64,000 nucleotides of DNA from LD21 sp963715785 (GCA_963715785.1 OY970276.1:4030001-4094000), one strand, 5' to 3'; counted from the first letter of the stretch, positions 16,784 to 24,713 are shown. Numbers and translations are program-made. Notes: generated by a model not told the origin, from the sequence alone.

Positions 16784-16945
16784 GAGGCTGAGGCTAAGGC
16801 AGAGGCTGAGGCAAAGGCAGAGGCTGAGGCAAAGGTTGAGGTAGAGCTTAACCTTAATCTTAACCTTAACCTTAACCTTAACCTTAACCAGGCTGAGGCA
16901 GAGGCTGAGGTAGAGGTAGAGCTTAACCTTGACCTTAACCTTAAA
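16784..16945. repeat. Hexanucleotide satellite with opposed blocks
   Basis: Starts directly after the dipeptidase stop. A purine block of GAGGCT/GAGGCA/AAGGCA hexamers is followed by a block of AACCTT, then GAGGCW again and AACCTT again. The AACCTT block is the reverse complement of the AAGGTT variant, so the tract can fold into a large imperfect hairpin. Similar hexamers occur at 38795-39010 and 61680-61766. Confidence 0.92.
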
Positions 16946-17006
16946 TCAGGCAGAGATTTATTAAAAACTTTTTATTGCAGGATTCGGATTATCAAATTTT
17001 TATTTG

Positions 17007-17014
17007 TAAGTTTG
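17007..17014 (+). promoter_or_regulatory. -7 promoter element for rplS
   Basis: Perfect TAAGTTTG element 47 nt before the rplS ATG. No good TTTG is visible at the usual upstream distance. Confidence 0.6.
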
Positions 17015-17061
17015 CGACCTGATTTTTGAAACCAAACTGAGTATACAAAATACATTGTGCG

Positions 17062-17409
17062 ATGAATTTAATGAATGTTGTTGAGAAAGAATTTGCGGTA
17101 ACAAATGAATTTCCCAAATTCGTAGCTGGTGACACCGTTACTGTCCATTATAAAATCAAGGAAGGAAATAAAGAGAGAATTCAGCAGTTCCGTGGCGTTG
17201 TTATCCAGAGAAGCGGCGAAAAACACACCGAGACATTTACTGTACGAAAAATGTCGGGTAATATCGGGGTGGAAAGAATTTTTCCTGTTGCCTCTCCTTT
17301 TATCGATAAGATAGAGGTGAATAAGCATGGTAAAGTGCGCAGGGCCAGGATATTTTATCTTCGTGATCTTACAGGCAAGAAGGCACGTATACGCGAAAAG
17401 AAATTTTAA
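17062..17409 (+). CDS. rplS: 50S ribosomal protein L19
   Basis: A 115-residue ribosomal protein at the subunit interface. Typical segments are FVAGDTVTVHYKIKEG, IQQFRGVVIQRSG, FTVRKMSGNIGVERIFP and KHGKVRRARIFYLRDLTGKKARI. It is monocistronic here, with its own -7 box and a strong hairpin terminator. Normal length and no anomalies. Confidence 0.99.
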   Translation: MNLMNVVEKEFAVTNEFPKFVAGDTVTVHYKIKEGNKERIQQFRGVVIQRSGEKHTETFTVRKMSGNIGVERIFPVASPFIDKIEVNKHGKVRRARIFYLRDLTGKKARIREKKF

Positions 17410-17431
17410 TGAGAACTTTTAAGATAAAATA

Positions 17432-17460
17432 AGGCTGTTCGTTATGAGCGGCCTTTTTTT
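17432..17460 (+). terminator. Intrinsic terminator of rplS
   Basis: AGGCTGTTC / GAGCGGCCT, a 9-bp stem with two GU pairs and a 5-nt loop, followed by seven T. Confidence 0.93.
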
Positions 17461-17493
17461 ATGAGATCCTTCGGCTTCCCAAAACAACCCTAA

Positions 17494-17533
17494 AACCCCT
17501 CTGCCGCTTCGCGGCATCTCCCTTAAAGGGGAG
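17494..17533. repeat. Palindromic intergenic element (CCCCT...AGGGG)
   Basis: Outer CCCCT/AGGGG (17496-17500, 17527-17531) with an inner perfect hairpin TGCCGC-TTC-GCGGCA (17502-17516). It ends 9 nt before the AsmA stop codon on the other strand and may serve as its terminator. It resembles the CCCCTCT...AGAGGGG hairpins at 60.1-61.5 kb. Confidence 0.6.
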
Positions 17534-17541
17534 CTAAACGT

Positions 17542-20223
17542 TCAAAAATACGGGACCACTATCGGTTTGCTGAAAGTACCTGTCACTTTTACATTCAACT
17601 TAAGAACATCGGCAGGTTTATATTTAATCCCAAAAGCAGCAGCCCCGGCCGACAGTTTATCAAGAAACGAATTGACAGAACTTCCAAGGTCAGAGCGTGG
17701 CAGCTCTGTTTTGACAATGTAATTGATTGTCTGATCGAGTCCCTGATCGCCGCTAATATTCATTTTCAGATTGCCGGTTCTTACGTCGAAAGGGCTGACG
17801 TAAACTCTTCCGTCAGCGATTCTGAAGCTTATATTTATGTCCTTAAATGTTTTACTATAATTATCGCCAAGCTTAAGCACTTCCTTCATCTGATCGAAGG
17901 TTTTGGATTCAAGAAGAGTTATTTCATTTGATTTAATAACCCCGTTGCCGTTAATCGAATTAGTGATTGGCATCATATCTTTACCCAGCTGGCTTACATA
18001 GTTTATCTTCGCACTTATATTTCCATCTATCTCCTCAGCGGCAGGAGCCAGTTTTTTCACCGTATTGAAAGTATTAAATGCATCCCTGACTCCGATGTTC
18101 TCCATATCCAAATCAGCCTTCATCATAGGTTTAAGTGTATCACGGGTGTCATAATCAGCATTCATTTTAATATTACCATTGAGAATATTCATTTCAGCAT
18201 CTTTTATGCTCAGTATTCCGTTTCTCACAATTACATGTCCTTGTACTTTCCGGGCTTTTATATCGTTATAATTGAAATTTTCGATATTGGCATCAATATC
18301 GAAATCGACATTCCCAGGTATTTGTATTGGCTTCATTCCAGCTGTTACGGGTGCGGTGTCAGAAGAAGTAGCTGTGGCTTGTACACGAGCCGGAACAAAA
18401 AAAGGAACCATCGAAGAAGTAATTACTCCTGAATTCGGATCAGCAATTCGTGTCACTTTTTTGACTGGAGGAGTCGTAGCTGATATTTTTGACATTATAT
18501 CCGAAGCATCAACCTGCTTCGATTGTGAGATAAGATTCCCTTTAATAGTTTTATTGCTTAGGAAATATGGTATATAATTCTCAATTCTTCCTTTCAGGTT
18601 AAAGTCGCTCTTCCCTCCCACAATCAGACTTGTACCTGACAAAGCAGCATAAGCCGGAGTAAACTCAAGTGTTCCCTCATTTATTTTTACATCAGGGTAA
18701 CCTTTCATGGCGATGTCCATATTTTTCACACCAACTGTTCCAGATGCTTTATACTCATTTTTTTCAATCATCGACATCTTTCCGGCCATCTGTACAGATA
18801 TATTTATTATTCCGGAAAGTGACATGCCGTTCATTGGAACGGCTTTGTAAAGAGCTGCCAGGTCGACACGGCCAACCATAGAACCTTTGAAATCAGGATC
18901 GCTGATCGGGGTTTTTAGTGTGAGGGTCATATCAAAGGGATTGCCGGCAAGCTCCATATGAAACTGATCTATATTAATAATAGTATTGTCGGGCTTCTTA
19001 CCATTAACGAAAATATCGGACTTAATATTTATATTTTGCAGTTGCTCAGGTAATGACGGGTATTTGACCATTCCATTTGAAATATTTATAGCGAGAGTTA
19101 CATCCGGCAGTGTGCTGTCCGCATCGCTATAGATGCCTGTTACTGATCCTGAAAGGGAAAAGTCACCCGTAGCCTTCAGATCCTTGTAATCTTTCATGTA
19201 AACGGAAGGTATAAGGGATAACAGGGTTTTGAAAGATGTTGTCTGTGCAGTCGCGAATTTTATGTCCGTTGCGATATTACTTCCCGGCATTTCCACAGTA
19301 CCGGTAAAATTCAGCTTTAAGTCATTCAATGAAAAGTAATTCTCACGGAAAGTGAACTTCCTTTTTGCGAGATCGGCAATCAGATCAATTTTAGAGTCGA
19401 GGACAGCCTTATTGATATACCTGGTACCATTCATGATAAACGAGAAATCACCGGCGTTGAAGGCTATCTGCAAATCTGTTTGGCTCGTTGTCATATCTCC
19501 GGTTAATGTAAAATTTACCTTATCCAGGTACACCTTAATCTTAGAGCTATCGTCGATATATGAGAAGGAGCTGTTTGTTACACTGACTTTTTTAAGCAGT
19601 ATTTTCATCCCTGCCGGAGAGCCAGATGATTGCGATTGATGAGTTATCGCCGGTTGGGATTCAGAGGATGTCAATGGTTGAGATTGGGAGGTTGTTTGTG
19701 GTTGGGATTGTCCGGCCGCTAAAGGTTGAGACTGTGGCGTTACAGCAGGTAGGGATTTGGGAGGTACAGCTGGTTGGGGCTGAGGTTCTGCGATTACATG
19801 TGAAGTGTTTTTCATGATATCCCAGTTCGCCGTGCTGGTATTACCTTCTTTTTTAACGATCGCATTTATGACGGCCCTGTTGATTGCCACCGATTTTACC
19901 TCATACCCGGTTTTTTTGAAAAGACTTGAGAGGCTGAAAACCAGATCAAAGGATTTGAAGCCAGCAAGGGTGTCACCTTCAAATTTTCCGATGCCTATAA
20001 CAGATACCCTGCTGAGAGAGAATGACAAGTTTGGAAAATCCTTAAAGAATCCGATATTGTAATCATCGAATTTTACAGTGGCATTTACAGATGAAGCAAT
20101 GGCCTGTTCAACCTTTGTTTTTATCTGTTTCTTAAAAATTATCGGTATGGTAAAAAGTGAAACCAATATTATGAGGATCAGACCTAAAAATACTTTCAGT
20201 ATTATACCGGTTGCCTTTTTCAT
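17542..20223 (-). CDS. AsmA-family membrane protein
   Basis: An 893-residue inner-membrane-anchored protein: one N-terminal transmembrane helix (about 8-30), then a long beta-rich periplasmic region with an AsmA-like N-terminus (VEQAIASSVNATVKFDDYNI) and AsmA C-terminal part (GNGVIKSNEITLLESKTFDQ region). AsmA/TamB-like proteins are implicated in phospholipid or outer-membrane traffic. Oddity: residues about 145-205 are a Gln/Ser/Pro-rich linker with an 8-residue period (QSQPLAAG, QSQPQTTS, QSQPLTSS, ESQPAITH), encoded by a 24-bp minisatellite. Single gene with a terminator and esterase gene upstream. Confidence 0.88.
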   Translation of the reverse strand: MKKATGIILKVFLGLILIILVSLFTIPIIFKKQIKTKVEQAIASSVNATVKFDDYNIGFFKDFPNLSFSLSRVSVIGIGKFEGDTLAGFKSFDLVFSLSSLFKKTGYEVKSVAINRAVINAIVKKEGNTSTANWDIMKNTSHVIAEPQPQPAVPPKSLPAVTPQSQPLAAGQSQPQTTSQSQPLTSSESQPAITHQSQSSGSPAGMKILLKKVSVTNSSFSYIDDSSKIKVYLDKVNFTLTGDMTTSQTDLQIAFNAGDFSFIMNGTRYINKAVLDSKIDLIADLAKRKFTFRENYFSLNDLKLNFTGTVEMPGSNIATDIKFATAQTTSFKTLLSLIPSVYMKDYKDLKATGDFSLSGSVTGIYSDADSTLPDVTLAINISNGMVKYPSLPEQLQNINIKSDIFVNGKKPDNTIINIDQFHMELAGNPFDMTLTLKTPISDPDFKGSMVGRVDLAALYKAVPMNGMSLSGIINISVQMAGKMSMIEKNEYKASGTVGVKNMDIAMKGYPDVKINEGTLEFTPAYAALSGTSLIVGGKSDFNLKGRIENYIPYFLSNKTIKGNLISQSKQVDASDIMSKISATTPPVKKVTRIADPNSGVITSSMVPFFVPARVQATATSSDTAPVTAGMKPIQIPGNVDFDIDANIENFNYNDIKARKVQGHVIVRNGILSIKDAEMNILNGNIKMNADYDTRDTLKPMMKADLDMENIGVRDAFNTFNTVKKLAPAAEEIDGNISAKINYVSQLGKDMMPITNSINGNGVIKSNEITLLESKTFDQMKEVLKLGDNYSKTFKDINISFRIADGRVYVSPFDVRTGNLKMNISGDQGLDQTINYIVKTELPRSDLGSSVNSFLDKLSAGAAAFGIKYKPADVLKLNVKVTGTFSKPIVVPYF

Positions 20224-20544
20224 ACTTTATGACTTTATTAATTGATAATCAGTACAATATCTAAGACTTATTACAGATTGAGATGATAAAAGTAGTTATA
20301 TTTTTTGAATCGGATAAATCAGACTGCCCCGCAGAAAGTAAAAAACAGACAGCAGGGCGTTCCTGTTTTTTGCCAATTGCTCAAGGCTTTTCCAAAAGGG
20401 AGTCACATGAGGCTTCTCTTGTTCTTACCAGAAACCTTCATTGAAAAGCTAATCAGTATATATAAAAGAAAAGCTGTCCCTTTTTGACTTGGGACAGCTT
20501 CTCATTCAATTCAATCAGTTGTGGTAAATATCAGTATAACAGAA
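20224..20544. other. Intergenic spacer between the esterase and AsmA genes
   Basis: The only feature seen is the strong hairpin terminator at 20471-20500. A 60-codon open frame on the plus strand here crosses the terminator and has no other support. Confidence 0.7.
20471..20500 (-). terminator. Terminator downstream of the esterase gene
   Basis: Perfect 10-bp stem AAGCTGTCCC / GGGACAGCTT with a 10-nt loop. On the minus strand it is followed by a T-rich tail (TTCTTTTATAT). Confidence 0.85.
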
Positions 20545-21774
20545 TTATTTATATAAGACAGAACTAAAGAATGCCTTCATTTCCGCTGCATAATAAACTC
20601 CGTACTTTGCGAAAGTTGCTTTTGTATTTGCATCGGGTTTCCAATCAAAAAATGCATGACTGGCACCTCCAACCTGAACATATTCTGTCCTTTGACCTGC
20701 TTTCACAAGAGCATCAACATATGTCTTTACAGCGTCGTCTTTTATAATCGGATCATAAGTACCTCGCAATAAATATTGAGGCACAGCTCTTTCAGATGCC
20801 GGAGGAATGTTACTCATAGGTGCAATTGCGTCCTTCCATGTCTCGTCGGCATTGGGATCGTCCGAATAGGTATTAAGGAGATTCCCACTAAATACGCCGT
20901 AGCTGGGAGCCGCAGCTTTTACAGCCGCCATTATTTCATTTCTCACCTGCTCAACAGTTTTGTTTTTAGGCATATATGAAGGCAAAAACTCAAAAACACC
21001 TTTTGTTTTTCCAAAGCCGCCATCACCAATTTTGTTGGCAGCATCTGCCGCAAAAGCGGAAAGATGTCCACCGGCGCTGTCGCCTGTGAGGCCAATCCTT
21101 GTCGGATCACCTCCATATTCAGAAGCATGTTCAATTATATGGGCTATGGCACCGAAAACATCATCAACAATATCAGCCATGGTGTTATTAACAGCATCGC
21201 CATCGAGCTTCATTGCCCAGCGATAATCAATGCTGAAGACTACGAACTTCCCTCCTTTTGTAAGTTCCCTGGCAAGTCCGCGCATGATATCTTCGGTATT
21301 GGTTGTCCATCCTCCACCGTGGATTATAATTATGCAGGGAAGATTTTTTGCTCCTTTTGGCGAGAAGACATCATACTTGAGAGGTTTAACACCCGGTTTG
21401 GCGTAAATTATATCCTGTGTTACATTAATGTCAGCAACTGCCGATTTTTCTATGAATGAGGCTCCTATATGTTTTTCATGATCGATCGTTACCTTAAAAA
21501 CCGGATTCATCGATTCAAAATACATCTGTCCCCATCTGCCTTTATCAGAATAATAAACTGCATCGAGTACATACCCTGCGTCGGGTTTCGCAGTTACTGT
21601 TACAACGGTTCCGGCCTGATATTTTCCATCGGCGGGTAAGGAAGGATCGAGTTTAAATGTTCCATTTACAGGTTTATCCACTATAACACTAAAGGACTGT
21701 CCAATTGAAATGCCTGATCCTGAAATAAGCACAACGAATGCGCAGAGTGACAATTTCGATAATAATTTCTTCAT
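20545..21774 (-). CDS. Exported alpha/beta-hydrolase (esterase/acetylxylan-esterase-like)
   Basis: Using the start at 21774 (MKKLLSKLSLCAFVVLISGS) the protein is 409 residues with a clear signal peptide; an upstream Met would add 17 residues before it. A short beta domain of the bacterial-repeat type (KPVNGTFKLDPSLPADGKYQ, about 30-95) precedes the hydrolase domain. The oxyanion motif HGGGW and nucleophile elbow GDSAGG are intact, and Asp (YDPIIKDD) and His (GASHAFFDW) near the C-terminus complete a triad. It probably deacylates a carbohydrate or small ester in the periplasm or outside; the substrate is unknown. Confidence 0.88.
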   Translation of the reverse strand: MKKLLSKLSLCAFVVLISGSGISIGQSFSVIVDKPVNGTFKLDPSLPADGKYQAGTVVTVTAKPDAGYVLDAVYYSDKGRWGQMYFESMNPVFKVTIDHEKHIGASFIEKSAVADINVTQDIIYAKPGVKPLKYDVFSPKGAKNLPCIIIIHGGGWTTNTEDIMRGLARELTKGGKFVVFSIDYRWAMKLDGDAVNNTMADIVDDVFGAIAHIIEHASEYGGDPTRIGLTGDSAGGHLSAFAADAANKIGDGGFGKTKGVFEFLPSYMPKNKTVEQVRNEIMAAVKAAAPSYGVFSGNLLNTYSDDPNADETWKDAIAPMSNIPPASERAVPQYLLRGTYDPIIKDDAVKTYVDALVKAGQRTEYVQVGGASHAFFDWKPDANTKATFAKYGVYYAAEMKAFFSSVLYK

Positions 21775-21829
21775 GACTTCGGTAGTTGAAAATAAGCCCA
21801 AATCTACTATAAAAATAGTAGCCATAAAA

Positions 21830-21856
21830 TAAAAAACGCAATCAACTGATTTACAA
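21830..21856. repeat. Left copy of a 27-bp direct repeat (possible att site)
   Basis: TAAAAAACGCAATCAA at 21830-21845 continues C-TGATTT-A-CAA. It matches 24666-24692 at 25 of 27 positions. The right copy overlaps the terminator of tRNA-Arg. The two bound 2.8 kb holding the ASCH and TAC-like genes. Confidence 0.6.
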
Positions 21857-22252
21857 CCGATTGAGATTTTACTTGGGTGAACCGAATTGGACTCAATTTA
21901 ATTAAGCTAAAGCGTTAAATATCAAGTGAAAATAAAATGAACATTCGCCTAATTCTACAACGATTCAACAATTAGATGGATTTTACAGCATATTCAGGGT
22001 AAAAAGATTTTAACGCGATCAGATAAGAACCTTACAAAACCTTACATTCAAAAAGGTTGTTCTCCGGTCAATATAGAGCATAAAAAACCCCTCTTAATTG
22101 AGGGCTTGTTTAGCATATTGATGCTAAGATTTGCTAAGTTTCAGAGGCTTATTTTTCTACTTTCACCTTTTCGCTGGCCTTCCTGAATGAGATGGCACTT
22201 ATACAATTCTAAGTATTCTCTTTGGTTTCACTGGTATCTCTAATTTTCTTTT
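21857..22252. other. Intergenic region at the left end of the putative island
   Basis: AT-rich, with a tandem pair of AACCTTACAA/AACCTTACAT 10-mers (about 22030-22050), the hairpin at 22082-22106, and short open frames on the minus strand downstream of the 35-codon ORF (for example one ending SFRKASEKVKVEK) that could be gene debris. No full gene is seen. Confidence 0.55.
22082..22106 (-). terminator. Minus-strand terminator
   Basis: CCCTC / GAGGG stem with a TTAATT loop and, on the minus strand, a GTTTTTT tail. It would terminate transcripts reading leftwards from the small ORF at 22253-22360. Confidence 0.75.
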
Positions 22253-22360
22253 TTAGTCATTAATTAACTGCCTCTGAGCTTCGATTAACTGGTTTTTACC
22301 TTCAAGCAGCAGCTCTAAGGCCTTTATTTTTTCGTTGAGTAATTCAATTTTTTCTTTCAT
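22253..22360 (-). CDS. 35-residue coiled-coil micro-ORF
   Basis: Starts MKEKIELLNEKIKALELLLE and ends RQLIND, fully helical with Leu/Ile heptads. It is divergent from the ASCH-like gene and followed by a hairpin terminator. A small dimerising protein or the stump of a longer gene are both possible. I do not recognise it. Support is the codon pattern, the downstream terminator and the Lys/Glu heptads. Confidence 0.45.
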   Translation of the reverse strand: MKEKIELLNEKIKALELLLEGKNQLIEAQRQLIND

Positions 22361-22456
22361 TGCTTTAAATTTAATTTATTTATGTAGCTAAGATATGAGA
22401 TATTGCAATGATTGTCAAGAGTTTAAAAGCAGTAACTTACTGATATAAAGAAATAA

Positions 22457-22476
22457 AAATGTTACGAAATGTTACG
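22457..22476. promoter_or_regulatory. Tandem 10-bp direct repeat, possible operator
   Basis: Two perfect adjacent copies of AAATGTTACG lie between the divergent micro-ORF and the ASCH-like gene. The 10-bp period (one helical turn) suits cooperative binding of a regulator such as the HTH protein encoded 1.2 kb downstream, but this is inference. Confidence 0.35.
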
Positions 22477-22614
22477 GTTTGAGAATGAAAGCCAGACAAA
22501 GTGAAGCTCCGTGAATGCTGCTTATTGGCAGTATCAACAACCTGAATACCTGTAATTTATAATGATTCTAAGAAAATAATTGGTTTAGTCTGGCAAAATT
22601 CATAAATTATATAT

Positions 22615-22971
22615 ATGAAAACAGTCACTTTTCAGATTATAGGTAAATATCTTGACCAAATACAGGCGGGTGTAAAGGTTGAAGAATACCGGGCCATATC
22701 AGAACATAATACAAAGTTACTCTGTGAGCTCATTGATAAAAAAGACCTGAGCCCTGATGACCATTATGTAAAACATAATCAACAAATCTGGCGGGTGAAA
22801 AAAGACTTTACCCATGTTCAGTTTCTTAATGGTTATAGGCCAGACCGTAGAAAATTGCTTTGTGAGCTTAAAAAAGTAGAAATAAACGAGTTTATAAAAT
22901 TTATACCAGCAGGTATGAAGCCAGGTACCACCTGCTTTACTTTGTTTCCTGGTCAGATAATTGAAAATTGA
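22615..22971 (+). CDS. Small ASCH/PUA-like domain protein
   Basis: A 118-residue cytosolic protein. The opening TVTFQIIGKYLDQIQAGVKVEEYR resembles the start of ASCH-type domains (a K-x-x-x-G-x-K-x-x-E-Y-R pattern), which bind RNA or nucleotides. The end PAGMKPGTTCFTLFPGQII fits a closing beta strand. Base composition is AT-rich like the neighbours to the right. It is the first plus-strand gene of the interval bounded by direct repeats and lies 122 nt before the toxin-like gene. Function is not known. Confidence 0.6.
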   Translation: MKTVTFQIIGKYLDQIQAGVKVEEYRAISEHNTKLLCELIDKKDLSPDDHYVKHNQQIWRVKKDFTHVQFLNGYRPDRRKLLCELKKVEINEFIKFIPAGMKPGTTCFTLFPGQIIEN

Positions 22972-23093
22972 GTCATAATCATTTTGCAGCAATAATAAAA
23001 TAAGGTTAATTTTGGCATCCATGTCGTACCAAAAGGGATTATTCCAACAAAGGACCTTAAATAAACTTAAAAATAAACCCATAAGTTGATTCA

Positions 23094-23639
23094 ATGGAAA
23101 TTATTCGTATATTTGACAATTGCTTATTCTCATTTTTTTACGATAATGAATCTTCTGATGAGTTTGAGAGGTTATTTGATCTCTGGCAAGATCCGCAATA
23201 CCTTTTTAGTTTTTTTACAAAGAACATAACAGACTTAAATGGGGGTTATTATGGAACAATCTCAGTTGATGAAGCAGTTGTTAAAACGATTGAGGATGCC
23301 CAATATTTTGAGGGACTTTTTCTTGAATTATCAAGAAAATCAAAAAAGAACCAAAAGACTGGACTGGACTTCCTATTTGTTCCTTTAGATGATCCACCAA
23401 TTTCCCAAGCTCTTTATTTAAATAAAAGTAAAGCAAGAAAAAGTTGGCTTCGAATTTATGCCTTAAGAATAGAGGGAAATGCTTATATAATTACAGGAGG
23501 GGCAATTAAGCTTACAGGAAAAATGAATTTACGGAGGCATACAAAGCAAGAATTATTAAAACTTGAAAAATGCAGGAACTATCTTCTGGAACAAGGCATA
23601 ACAGATATAGAAGGAATTATAGAGGAAATGGAAATTTAA
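23094..23639 (+). CDS. Putative toxin of a toxin-antitoxin-chaperone cassette (RelE/HigB-like fold)
   Basis: A 181-residue protein of no certain family. Residues about 115-165 (KSWLRIYALRIEGNAYIITG, then GAIKLTGKMN and a helix LLKLEKCRNYLLEQ) follow the strand-strand-helix pattern of RelE/HigB ribosome-dependent RNases, with a long family-specific N-terminal half. It is 7 nt from an XRE-type HTH gene, which in turn overlaps a SecB-like gene. That order (toxin, HTH antitoxin, chaperone) matches known TAC systems. Toxicity is inferred; catalytic residues are not obvious. Confidence 0.6.
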   Translation: MEIIRIFDNCLFSFFYDNESSDEFERLFDLWQDPQYLFSFFTKNITDLNGGYYGTISVDEAVVKTIEDAQYFEGLFLELSRKSKKNQKTGLDFLFVPLDDPPISQALYLNKSKARKSWLRIYALRIEGNAYIITGGAIKLTGKMNLRRHTKQELLKLEKCRNYLLEQGITDIEGIIEEMEI

Positions 23640-23646
23640 AAAAATT

Positions 23647-24105
23647 ATGAAAGAAAATAAAGCTTTGACTAATTTGAATAAAATTGTTTCTAGTAAGCCC
23701 TCTAAATGGATTGAAAAAGCTAAACAGAGAGAGGCCAATAGTGAATGGATTAATAAATCTGTAAAAATTGCTATACACATTCTGCATGAGATTGAGGCTC
23801 TTAAATCATCTCAATCAATGTCCCAAAGAGTACTCGCTAAAAGGCTGGGCGTTTCACCGCAGTATGTTAATAAGATCCTAAAAGGGCAGGAAAACCTTTC
23901 ATTAGAAACTATATGTAAGATTGAAAAAGCTTTAAATATTACTCTGGTACAAATTCCATACTTTAAAGCAAGCCATGGTACATTCATTTCAGATGAACAA
24001 TATGTCTTCCCAAAGAACCTAGCCAGGCAAGTTTATAACAAAAAACCCGAACCTGTGACATACACTTCTTATAATCAATCAGAATCCGAAGAAATTCCAG
24101 CATGA
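23647..24105 (+). CDS. XRE-family HTH protein, putative antitoxin with C-terminal extension
   Basis: A 152-residue DNA-binding protein. A helical N-terminal region (1-50) is followed by a Cro/C1-type HTH (about 57-105: SQRVLAKRLGVSPQYVNKIL, then GQENLSLETICKIEKALN). A polar tail of about 45 residues follows (FKASHGTFISDEQYVFPKNL onward). In described TAC systems the antitoxin carries a C-terminal chaperone-addiction segment; this tail is a candidate. It lies 7 nt after the toxin-like gene and overlaps the SecB-like gene by ATGA, implying translational coupling. It probably represses its own operon. Confidence 0.8.
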   Translation: MKENKALTNLNKIVSSKPSKWIEKAKQREANSEWINKSVKIAIHILHEIEALKSSQSMSQRVLAKRLGVSPQYVNKILKGQENLSLETICKIEKALNITLVQIPYFKASHGTFISDEQYVFPKNLARQVYNKKPEPVTYTSYNQSESEEIPA

Positions 24106-24560
24106 TGGAAAACAAAATCACAAATATTAATTTTGTTCTGCGTAAGGTTACAACGGAACAATTTGCAATTATCGAAGAGGGATTCTCTGAGCATAATGGA
24201 ATTAGAATAGGTACAAGCATTCGTTTTGGTTCTGATGAAAAACAAAAGATGGTTGCTTGTTTTTCAGCTTTTACCTTTGAGTCAAATGGGAAACCATTTA
24301 TTAAAGTTGAAGCAGGGTGTCATTTTCAAATTCTTGAAGAGGCATGGAATCAAATGCTCAACGTTGAAAAGAATACTCTTAAGGTCCCAAAAGGATTTTT
24401 GAGTCATTTGGCTATGCTTACTGTTGGAACAACTCGTGGCTTATTACATGCAAAAACAGAGGGGACTTGTTTTAATAAATATGTAATACCAACAATTAAT
24501 GTCTCTACTCTGATTATTGATGATGCGCTGTTTATTTTCAAATCGGATCTTGTGAAATAA
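24102..24560 (+). CDS. SecB-like chaperone associated with toxin-antitoxin genes
   Basis: A 152-residue protein, the size of SecB. The beta-strand pattern (RIGTSIRFGSDEKQKMVACF, FIKVEAGCHFQILE) and a C-terminal stretch (FLSHLAMLTVGTTRGLLHAK, then VIPTINVSTLI) resemble SecB, where a helix with TVRGT is followed by PPINFDAL. Bacteroidota generally lack the proteobacterial housekeeping secB, and SecB-like genes next to HTH/toxin pairs define TAC cassettes such as Mycobacterium HigB1-HigA1-Rv1957. The gene overlaps the antitoxin by 4 nt and is followed by a strong terminator, closing the operon. The SecB fold is inferred from pattern, not an alignment. Confidence 0.6.
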   Translation: MMENKITNINFVLRKVTTEQFAIIEEGFSEHNGIRIGTSIRFGSDEKQKMVACFSAFTFESNGKPFIKVEAGCHFQILEEAWNQMLNVEKNTLKVPKGFLSHLAMLTVGTTRGLLHAKTEGTCFNKYVIPTINVSTLIIDDALFIFKSDLVK

Positions 24561-24584
24561 TAAATCAATTGCTATATAAATCTT

Positions 24585-24612
24585 AACCCCGGCCTTAAAA
24601 ACCGGGGTTTTG
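24585..24612 (+). terminator. Terminator of the TAC-like operon
   Basis: AACCCCGG / CCGGGGTT stem with a short AT-rich loop and a TTTTGCTTT tail, 25 nt after the SecB-like stop. Confidence 0.88.
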
Positions 24613-24665
24613 CTTTATATGAGTTTCCGGGTTTGTTGTGGGAATGTTGGAGAAAATAACGCAAT

Positions 24666-24692
24666 TAAAAAACGCAATCAATTGATTTTCAA
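24666..24692. repeat. Right copy of the 27-bp direct repeat (possible att site)
   Basis: TAAAAAACGCAATCAA at 24666-24681 continues T-TGATTT-T-CAA; 25 of 27 positions equal 21830-21856. It overlaps the terminator stem of tRNA-Arg, 22 nt beyond the tRNA 3' end. Confidence 0.6.
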
Positions 24693-24704
24693 TTTAATTG
24701 CGTT
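24667..24704 (-). terminator. Terminator of tRNA-Arg
   Basis: AACGCAAT (24671-24678) pairs with ATTGCGTT (24697-24704). On the minus strand the stem is followed by a run of six T. Confidence 0.75.
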
Positions 24705-24713
24705 TTCTAAAAG

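Noticed and set aside
16850..16890. Telomere-like AACCTT repeats as a replicon end
   Set aside because: The tract is short, internal to the chromosome, and matches the other intergenic hexamers.
20305..20487. 60-codon plus-strand ORF
   Set aside because: It overlaps the esterase terminator and has no recognisable protein character.
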